Position numbers and translations under genes: made by a program. A stretch of 21,688 nt of DNA from Clostridia bacterium (GTDB lineage: Bacteria > Bacillota_A > Clostridia > Christensenellales > Aristaeellaceae). The DNA lies in contig JAGBBE010000044.1 of assembly GCA_017938645.1 (NCBI GenBank), forward strand, positions 1 through 21,688. Reading direction: 5' to 3'. This document shows, piece after piece, positions 17,801-21,688 of this stretch. The first letter of the stretch is position 1, and each line of letters begins with the position of its first letter. The notes under the pieces were generated by a model that saw only the letters and a list, made by a program, of their open reading frames with translations, was not told the origin of the DNA and ran no database searches.

Positions 17801-20686
17801 ACAGCCTGTAAAAGACTGTTTGCCAACCGCGCTGAGCATGTTGCCAAAGGTCAGGCTGGACAGGGAGCTGCAGTCGCGGAAGGCATAGTCGCCGATGGTC
17901 GTCAGGGTTTTGGGCAGCGTTACCGTCTTAAGGCTGGTGCAGCCGTCAAACGCATAATTGGGGATCGTGCGGATGGAGGTATCCTCCATGTGCACGCTCA
18001 CCAGAGACGTACACCCTGCAAAGGCGGAGGGGCTGAACTCGGCTATATTGATGGAAGGATAGAAATACACGCTTTCCAGCGATGTGCAGTTTTTGAACGC
18101 GCCAGAATCAATGCTGACGGGGAGATCGTTGATGGACGTGGGAATGACAATCTGTCTGGGTTCTCCCACGAAGCCTGTGATATGAATGCCGACGGGGGAG
18201 TAATTCAAATAAACAATTTTGGCCTTGTACTTTTGCAGCTCGGCCAGATCCTCAGAATACACCTCCGCTCCGACCTGCCGGAGGATTTCATCGGAGCATC
18301 CAGCTTGCAGCACGCGATCCAGATTGTAGGTTGAGATCATGGTGCCGTCAGTGGTGATCAGCACCTCGGGAGACAGGCTGGTGGACGCCCCAATCAGATC
18401 TTCTCTGCTTCCGAGAAGACCCGCCGTGGCGTTTGGATCACCGTGGGTGAGAACGCCGTAATACTCCCACTTGGCATACAGGGTCATATCCTCCATAACA
18501 ACGTCGTAGTCGAAGCTCCACGGATCTCCGCTGTAGGAAGGGTCTGCATACCATCTGCAGAACACATTGAAATCCTTAAGGGGTACAGCGGGTTCCCTGA
18601 GCAGTCCGTTGACGGGCACAACCTGCGTGCACAGCGACTCTTCCGCTGTGAGCGGAAGACCTGAATAGGTTTTGAACTCACCGCCCACAGGATCAAAGGT
18701 GACGGTGACTTCATTTTCCCATTTGGCATAGAAGATCATCCGTTTGGGAAGATCGTTCAGCGTTTGAGGCACTTTGCCCAGAATTCTTTTGAAGTTGTAG
18801 GCGTAGGTCTGTCGGGTATTCCAGCTGTGCATTTCCCCCTGATCATCGATCAGAACCCATCTGTACTCCCCGTCTCCGATATACTGATCAGGGAAGGGAA
18901 GAACGAGATTGAGGCTGTTGACCTCGAGTTCTGTTCTGGTAAAATCCAGCAGCACTTCATAACTGATCGGCTCAACAGTCCACTTTGTTCCTGTGACAAA
19001 ATACGCATGATACTCCTTATAGATATAGTCGCATTCCTCAGGCGTATGAACCACATTGTTGATATGCCAGACATACTCAAACCGCGGCAGATCCACGACC
19101 TCAGCCTCAACGACCTGGAAGCCTGCCTCCTGATTGAGCACCTCGAACCAGATGCCGGCTTCAAAAATCAGTTGGACGGCTCCTGATACCTTGACCTGAT
19201 GACATGGGAACCCATTGAGGTTCTCGTCTCCGAATTCATATGCTATTTTGAACTCGATCACCAGAGAGGTTTTGATAAAGTGCACGACCGTGGTCATGCC
19301 TACGGTGGCCTCGACCTTGAACTGAACGCCGATAAATCCGCCCGGCGCGCCGTTCATATCGCGGAAAATCTCGTTAGAATCGATGGTTTCCCATTTCTCG
19401 TCGATATACTTCTGGGTTTCGATCGTTCTGGTAGCGTATTCGACATGTCCGTAAACACCGCCGACAACGGCAAGTTTGGCTTCCAGCGTGACTGTAATGC
19501 CCATCGGCAGCACAAGCACGCCCTCGGCAAGATTTTTTGCATCTGCGTCGCTCAGTTTTTGATCATTATAAAGCTTTTTGAGAAGAGCAGAGATCTCTTT
19601 GTCGTATTTTTTGATCTCTCCCGAGCCGCTGAGCTTTCCATCCAGGGAAAGAACGGTGGTTGAATCGCGCACAAGGGTTCCGCCTATCAGCTGGCCGTTG
19701 ATGACCTCGATGCTGTATTGTACTTTTTCAACGGCAGAGTAATCAGCCGTTATCTGCAGCTTGGCGGGTTTCAGGCTGAGCTCAAGCTCGAAGTCAGAAG
19801 GCTCATTCGTGATATAAAGACCGCCTTCAAACACAGAACGCACATGAATCTGCGGCTGAGCGTTTTCGTCCGTGCTCTCGGTGATGCTCACACCTTCTTC
19901 AGCGACGAAATCCTCCGCTTTTGCATACACCGTTCCTTCAAGCTTCATGTTCACAACAGCCTGCGAGATATCCGGCGTTTCCACCGAAAGATAGACAAAG
20001 GACCCGGCAAAGCGCATTCCGGTGACGCGGTAAACGTCCGCAACGCCACGGGCATCGGTGAAAAAAGCGATATCGCCAGCGGTGAATCTGCGCGCTGTAG
20101 CAGGGGAGACGCGCAGCAGCGTGCCAGACATGCGGGTCACACGATCGCTCAGGTCATCCAGATCCCGTACGCCTTGCACGAGCTCGCCGTTGGTTTGATT
20201 TTGATACGGCATGCCCTGCTGCGCCGCCCAGGCCAGCGCATAACTGCCGCTGCGGGAAGAAATGACGACAGAGGCAGCAAAGGCCTGAGGATGGATGTAC
20301 ATGACGTTGCCATGTATGCCGATGCTTCCAAGCCCAATGCCGAATGCATCCTTCCACACGGCGATAACTTCATGACCGTCCAGCGCGGTGGGGAGGATCA
20401 ATTCAGCAAACGTCCCTGTGCAGCCGGTAATAACGGCATAGCCGTCCGCTGTAAGCACGTAGCGATAATGGCTGCTCTCGTATACTGTGCCTGCTGCGGC
20501 AGCCTCCGCCTCGGCAGCCACCGTCTGCGCAAGCGCGCTGAGGCGTTCGTCCATTTGAGGCGGAGGACAGGGAGTGGTTGCTGCACGCGCCGCAGAAAAA
20601 GCGAACGCAAGCTGCTGCGCAGGAATTTGACAAAAGAGCATCATTATGCACAGCGTCAGACTGATTGCACGCTTTGTAATCTTCAT
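11888..20686 (-). CDS. Giant secreted BspA-like leucine-rich-repeat protein with B-repeats and Ig-like domain
   Basis: This protein of about 2,932 residues starts at the ATG at 20686 with GGAAGGG six bases upstream; an ATG seven codons earlier lacks a site. A signal peptide covers about residues 1-33 (basic MKITKRA, hydrophobic core, AARA). One LRR_5-like unit follows near 50-120, then an unrecognised beta-rich region to about 640. An InlB/Flg_new-type repeat lies at 660-738 (TFDPVGG to LYAKWE). A long LRR_5 (TpLRR/BspA) array covers about 836-1808, with units such as AFDGCTSLKTVTLPKTLTTI. Further B-type repeats near 1812-1882, 2119-2179 and 2274-2350 are separated by LRR blocks. More LRRs run to about 2669, a Big_2-like Ig region covers about 2676-2836, and final LRRs run to the C-terminus. 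No LPXTG, SLH, choline-binding or C-terminal membrane anchor is visible. BspA relatives are surface adhesins; that role here is inference. Confidence 0.9.
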   Translation of the reverse strand: MKITKRAISLTLCIMMLFCQIPAQQLAFAFSAARAATTPCPPPQMDERLSALAQTVAAEAEAAAAGTVYESSHYRYVLTADGYAVITGCTGTFAELILPTALDGHEVIAVWKDAFGIGLGSIGIHGNVMYIHPQAFAASVVISSRSGSYALAWAAQQGMPYQNQTNGELVQGVRDLDDLSDRVTRMSGTLLRVSPATARRFTAGDIAFFTDARGVADVYRVTGMRFAGSFVYLSVETPDISQAVVNMKLEGTVYAKAEDFVAEEGVSITESTDENAQPQIHVRSVFEGGLYITNEPSDFELELSLKPAKLQITADYSAVEKVQYSIEVINGQLIGGTLVRDSTTVLSLDGKLSGSGEIKKYDKEISALLKKLYNDQKLSDADAKNLAEGVLVLPMGITVTLEAKLAVVGGVYGHVEYATRTIETQKYIDEKWETIDSNEIFRDMNGAPGGFIGVQFKVEATVGMTTVVHFIKTSLVIEFKIAYEFGDENLNGFPCHQVKVSGAVQLIFEAGIWFEVLNQEAGFQVVEAEVVDLPRFEYVWHINNVVHTPEECDYIYKEYHAYFVTGTKWTVEPISYEVLLDFTRTELEVNSLNLVLPFPDQYIGDGEYRWVLIDDQGEMHSWNTRQTYAYNFKRILGKVPQTLNDLPKRMIFYAKWENEVTVTFDPVGGEFKTYSGLPLTAEESLCTQVVPVNGLLREPAVPLKDFNVFCRWYADPSYSGDPWSFDYDVVMEDMTLYAKWEYYGVLTHGDPNATAGLLGSREDLIGASTSLSPEVLITTDGTMISTYNLDRVLQAGCSDEILRQVGAEVYSEDLAELQKYKAKIVYLNYSPVGIHITGFVGEPRQIVIPTSINDLPVSIDSGAFKNCTSLESVYFYPSINIAEFSPSAFAGCTSLVSVHMEDTSIRTIPNYAFDGCTSLKTVTLPKTLTTIGDYAFRDCSSLSSLTFGNMLSAVGKQSFTGCHAVTQVTVSSRDVPDKFFADTTIDSEYTLTLSDDVQTLGESAFDGCENMVSLSIGKRLISIGESAFRGCSKLTEVTLPETVRALGEKAFADCGGLKQVSLNDGLERIDRNAFMNCGSLTEMVIPASVSVYQYYPSGTVNIFAGTPLTKLTIGKDDPDGGVGISVLETGMLAELDDTLEELTLRDGVEIIEREAFSNWFYDYSFEKLKKIILPSGLLSIERGAFAGLSALESAQPARYAGALGLRLPEGLQTIGESAFSRCSALTEVIIPGSVDVISRDAFANCTNIRTLILKEGIQTIDLRAFKGCEKIDKLTIPESISKYYYLTQTFLEHNPFSGAPVTTLTIGSDSLTTISTSMLAEFADTLETLILREGVTTIDEYAFYYPTATSAGVGKYCFTKLKNVVLPSTLTTINRAAFKNLTALESVQPAATACEPGLKLPPNVTYVGKSAFEGCEKLKNAVMSDWLETIDEYAFRGCTGLASVTLNEKLKALKKGSFQNCPNLTEISIPAGLTTYYSSQRFDEDNIFAGTPIRKLTIGRKQTTEGGISAISQYMLGEMSETLEEVILRDGVNTIGNYAFYSDFNPFSYQFQKLRKVVLPADLTTVGGKAFTDCTALESIQPVQSAGAAGLLLPGGITSIGSSAFDGCSALTQVTLNENLQSIGKRAFADCTGLSEMVIPSTVVTYPVGYLFSETNSYSFRITNVFAGTPIKKLTVGGKGGIETIKEGMFAELDGVLETIIIREGVTAIEKEAFASPYTNKPYCSTKLHTVILPDSLTSVGGYAFHQCTALSFVLCGANLITVPQNAFTATEALRIYGRPTDAEPAFSQAMADCCEAIGVPYLYGEDMNLTVTATFDTGTDSTIPPQRLMPGEKLTAPASPMRSGYVFTGWKEKGAQALWSFETSVMPFEDITLAAQWEKESLNGYYSIENCEATLLSYARVSGESAAVRLPATWQGVPVTRIAAGAFEGEGITRLTLPAGLKTIEDGAFRGMDELEGFYIADDNASFTTADGVLFSKDLTELIHYPKAIPNATYVLGDSVKSIAKDAFSAHPYLTSVTLNEGLLSIGQSAFADCRGLTSFVLPDTLVSIGEDALRNCSSITRVSGGAALESIGQNAFFGTDSMCVFYGEPDGLLAAYAAANKRYCNLYMANLMIDDTPLRTYVLGAGTLLNQPAPYYPADNTIVTHWYLDDTFQEEWDFSTMVMPCSGLTLYGKTQPVYETEAVENGVRITGYNGVQSQIVIPETIHGSFVTEIGSGAFAGTGVTRITLHALLTAIAEDAFSALENVTLLAPAGSYAQDYIGRSGLESETLLYALHFVTSGGAELSDMALAPDAAAMLPTPVRDGCTFNGWYIDEALHVPVVLSDDGLYAMPAANTTLYAAWTVEENVSYDVCWETAERILHDGSMHRYVVVTGANTDAAHIVIPETIHGLAVEEISRMAFSSCSTLRTITLPQSLTIIGDYAFMGSGLREIIIPDTVTSVGTGALRNCRGLISIAWPSSLSNLPSGVMAGCTSLLRLSLPEGVAVLEEEALMGCANLMNLHLPQTLTTLETHSLSGLTSLTSIALGANVSAIDPQSFMNCTALTGFTVDEANPVFEAPDGVLCFTGDVGVVRYPQARKATTYAIPDGAFLIESYAFAGASHLESISIPDGMNNIGVRAFSGCENLKEIAIPDSVLQIEAGAFDNDVTLYGSASSAAASYAQKNSLVFIDPKQTVILPQSLTLNRSDLRMLLGTAFTLSAQIIPEEAEGTPIVWHTSDASVVRTDGGYLRATGCGTAVVTAYAGGASAACAVIVTDTPCEVVSPANEVLTGGTLQLSFIDTDTLPIDKVAWSASSGSINEDGLLHAAGAGIISVTCVPQDAASHTIRVLVRDPALEFTLPGALRIIEDEAFASVSLMRAIDLRGAAITGIGSRAFADCANLDYICIPDTVTSIAADAFDGSTNLTICCTEGSAAQSAAKQSGIDCLILHAE
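15380..17390 (-). repeat. Four-fold super-repeat within the LRR array
   Basis: Within the giant protein, blocks of several LRRs are themselves repeated. Each block opens with NIFAGTPLTKLTIG or a variant (NPFSGAPVTTLTIG, NIFAGTPIRKLTIG, NVFAGTPIKKLTVG) at about residues 1100, 1293, 1485 and 1663. Each then has ML/MF-AE or GE, LREGV or LRDGV, a Phe/Tyr-rich loop, LKKIILPSGLLSI-like LRRs, an ALES-QP segment and further LRRs. A Tyr-rich spacer (QYYPS, KYYYL, TYYSS, TYPVGY) precedes each opening. Spacing is about 193, 192 and 178 residues; the fourth block is shorter. Confidence 0.8.
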
Positions 20687-20744
20687 CGTCGTCCCTTCCT
20701 TATACAACGTGTTTTATGGAACGCAGATCATTCCCTTTGCTTTT

Positions 20745-20773
20745 ATTGTAATGGACGCCCTAAATGAAGTCAA
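20745..20773 (-). promoter_or_regulatory. Sigma-A promoter of the giant LRR gene
   Basis: Read on the minus strand, TTGACT (20773-20768) and TACAAT (20750-20745) are separated by exactly 17 bases, which is near consensus. Transcription would start near 20738, giving a leader of about 50 bases that carries the ribosome site GGAAGGG six bases before the ATG at 20686. No operator is evident. Confidence 0.75.
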
Positions 20774-20837
20774 CCTCATCGTGGAATGATAGATCCGTCA
20801 AAGCATAAAGCAGTATAAACCGAACGCAACCGTTAAG

Positions 20838-21134
20838 ATGGGAAACGCACAGGCAACGCTTGGCGCACTTGGAGATGCCATTGATCAGTAACTGGTCGGT
20901 TTTCGGCAAGTGGTGATTGCCTGCGTCGCCGGCAGCATTGCCAACGTAGCTTACGGCACCAGTCAGCTGATCACGACTGCGATTATTGCATTGACAGGCG
21001 AAATCAACGTAACGGCCAAGTTCTGCATCAGCAACATTGTGTACGCTATTTCGCTCGCAGGTACAGCCTGAGGAATAACGGTTACCATTCTCGCGGCTAA
21101 CGTATTGGTAAAGGCAAATATGACACAGTCATGA
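20838..21134 (+). pseudogene. Possible decayed hydrophobic protein remnant
   Basis: Read from ATG 20838, the frame gives 17 residues to a TAA at 20889, then about 59 residues to a TGA at 21069, then about 20 residues to a TGA at 21132. Between the stops it reads as hydrophobic, plausible protein (VVIACVAGSIANVAYG, ITTAIIALTG, GITVTILAANVLV), and each of the first two stops is one transition from Gln or Trp. This suggests a fragment disabled by nonsense changes. I do not recognise the family. An uninterrupted 82-codon frame on the opposite strand (20963-21211) is also possible but has no convincing ribosome site. Confidence 0.25.
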
Positions 21135-21467
21135 AATTTCGCGGGCGTGTAACTCGCATTGCACTTGCGGGCAACATTGCTGTTCACACAACCAAGGAAT
21201 TTATCGGACATTCTTTCGTTTGTCAGTTTCTTGAGATATAGTTCGTATTGGATGGACGTCTATCTCAAGTTCTGCGCCTCCGGAAAGCAATGTATGCTTG
21301 CAGGAAATCCGCAAAGCGACCACAAGGGTATTTTTCAGCTGCATGGATCACTGTATATCGTCCGTGAGGTTTTTCTCTTCGAACGTGGATTTGATTCGAA
21401 AGATGGCTGTAGTTCGCTGAATAGTTCGAACGGTGTTTTTCATAAAAATCCCAACCGCCATATCAAA

Positions 21468-21520
21468 CAGATTTTTGGTAAGGATGAGGTCACCGGTTCA
21501 AATCCGGTCATCAGCTCCAT
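21468..21520 (+). repeat. Direct repeat copy 2: tRNA-Thr(GGT) 3' half, att-like
   Basis: The sequence is identical over 53 bases to 11378-11430, 10,090 bases away, in the same orientation. It again comprises the anticodon loop TTGGTAA, T arm, acceptor 3' strand and CCA of tRNA-Thr without any 5' half. Upstream the two copies also share CCCAACCGCCATA and a preceding T-rich tract, so the homology is wider than the tRNA part. Together the copies bracket the giant LRR gene and the degenerate segment. Confidence 0.8.
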
Positions 21521-21521
21521 A

Positions 21522-21548
21522 AACCGACTTGTGTAATGCAAGTCGGTT
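21522..21548 (+). terminator. Hairpin after tRNA-half copy 2, T tract lost
   Basis: AACCGACTTG (21522-21531) pairs perfectly with CAAGTCGGTT (21539-21548). It is homologous to the hairpin after copy 1, but where copy 1 continues into a T run this one continues into CAGACTG, the edge of the transposase sequence. It is a terminator-like stem whose tail seems to have been replaced. Confidence 0.55.
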
Positions 21549-21688
21549 CAGACTGTCAAAGAAGCCACTTTGCCGTGTAGCAAAGTGGCTTCAATCATGT
21601 GAAAAATCGAAGAAACAAGCAAGAGCATCCACTTGTGGATGGCGAGCTTTTTCAGATTTAGCGCAGTGAATTTGAGCTTCACCCATGC
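21548..21688 (-). CDS. Transposase C-terminal fragment (IS1182-like), runs off window
   Basis: The minus strand from the window edge encodes 46 residues and a stop. The segment AWVKLKFTALNLKKLA followed by HKWM matches the C-terminal helix pattern I know from IS1182-family DDE transposases of Clostridia (VKLKFAAMNLKKLA). The last 15 or so residues lie over a perfect hairpin. The N-terminal catalytic part is outside the window, so intactness cannot be judged. The stop codon touches the end of the hairpin homologous to copy 1, so the insertion-sequence edge is within a few bases of 21549. The family name is from memory of the motif and is moderately certain. Confidence 0.65.
   Translation of the reverse strand, partial: AWVKLKFTALNLKKLAIHKWMLLLVSSIFHMIEATLLHGKVASLTV
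21561..21592 (-). terminator. Perfect hairpin within the transposase 3' end
   Basis: GAAGCCACTTTGC (21561-21573) and GCAAAGTGGCTTC (21580-21592) form a perfect 13-base-pair stem with a six-base loop. It overlaps the last codons of the transposase. Such stems at insertion-sequence ends can block transcription into or out of the element; only a short TTT follows, so termination strength is uncertain. Confidence 0.6.

Larger units (their letters stand above)
20687..21547. other. Gene-poor stretch between giant gene and IS end
   Basis: This stretch holds the promoter and leader of the giant gene (20687-20773), a possible decayed reading frame (20838-21134), about 330 bases in which I recognise nothing (21135-21467), the second tRNA-half repeat (21468-21520) and its hairpin (21522-21548). 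An open frame over 21159-21536 has no clear ribosome site and ends by translating the tRNA remnant. Confidence 0.55.

Noticed and set aside
12000..18200. CRISPR-like or noncoding repeat array
   Set aside because: The periodic similarity is at the protein level (LRR_5 units, degenerate at the DNA level) within one continuous frame, without identical repeats and unique spacers.
21159..21536. Open frame of 125 codons ending in the second tRNA-half repeat
   Set aside because: The C-terminal part translates the tRNA remnant; the rest has no recognisable domain, no good ribosome site and low protein-like character.

Overview
The window comes from a Gram-positive-type anaerobe, most likely an uncultured gut or rumen Clostridia (Christensenellales/Eubacteriales-like). 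This is inferred from the moderate GC content, strong GGAGG-type ribosome sites, an LplB/LplC-type sugar ABC transporter without its own ATPase, a transmembrane AraC-type regulator, and a giant BspA-type leucine-rich-repeat surface protein with Listeria-Bacteroides (InlB B-type) repeats. No species can be named from the sequence alone.

Region 1 (1-747) holds the end of an unrelated locus: a small predicted single-pass membrane protein and its terminator. A gene-free control region follows, with a pair of direct repeats upstream of a candidate sigma-A promoter.

Region 2 (748-4221) is a three-gene importer operon: two permeases and a solute-binding protein, closed by a strong stem-loop. Region 3 (4338-11279) is a tightly packed operon in the same orientation: a two-TM AraC-family regulator, an MFS transporter, a ThuA-domain protein, two tandem short-chain dehydrogenase paralogues (the second lacking the catalytic Tyr) and a type B carboxylesterase. 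Together regions 2 and 3 look like a sense-import-process locus for a glycoside or an esterified sugar-like compound. The substrate cannot be read from the sequence, and there is no glycoside hydrolase or ATPase in the window.

Region 4 (11378-21520) is bounded by two 53-bp identical direct repeats that are the 3' half of a tRNA-Thr(GGT) gene (anticodon loop through CCA), each followed by a hairpin. Between them, on the opposite strand, is one intact gene of 8.8 kb encoding a ~2,930-residue secreted BspA-like LRR protein with its own good promoter and terminator, plus about 0.7 kb of apparently decayed sequence. The 10.1-kb unit looks like an accessory island or the remnant of a tRNA-targeted integrative element that now carries a single giant cell-surface gene. 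At the right edge the second repeat abuts the C-terminal end of an IS1182-like transposase gene that runs out of the window.

Most notable: the tRNA-half-flanked giant-gene island, the ~180-193-residue super-repeats inside the giant protein, the active/degenerate SDR pair, and a solute-binding protein with a signal-peptidase-I signal instead of a lipobox.
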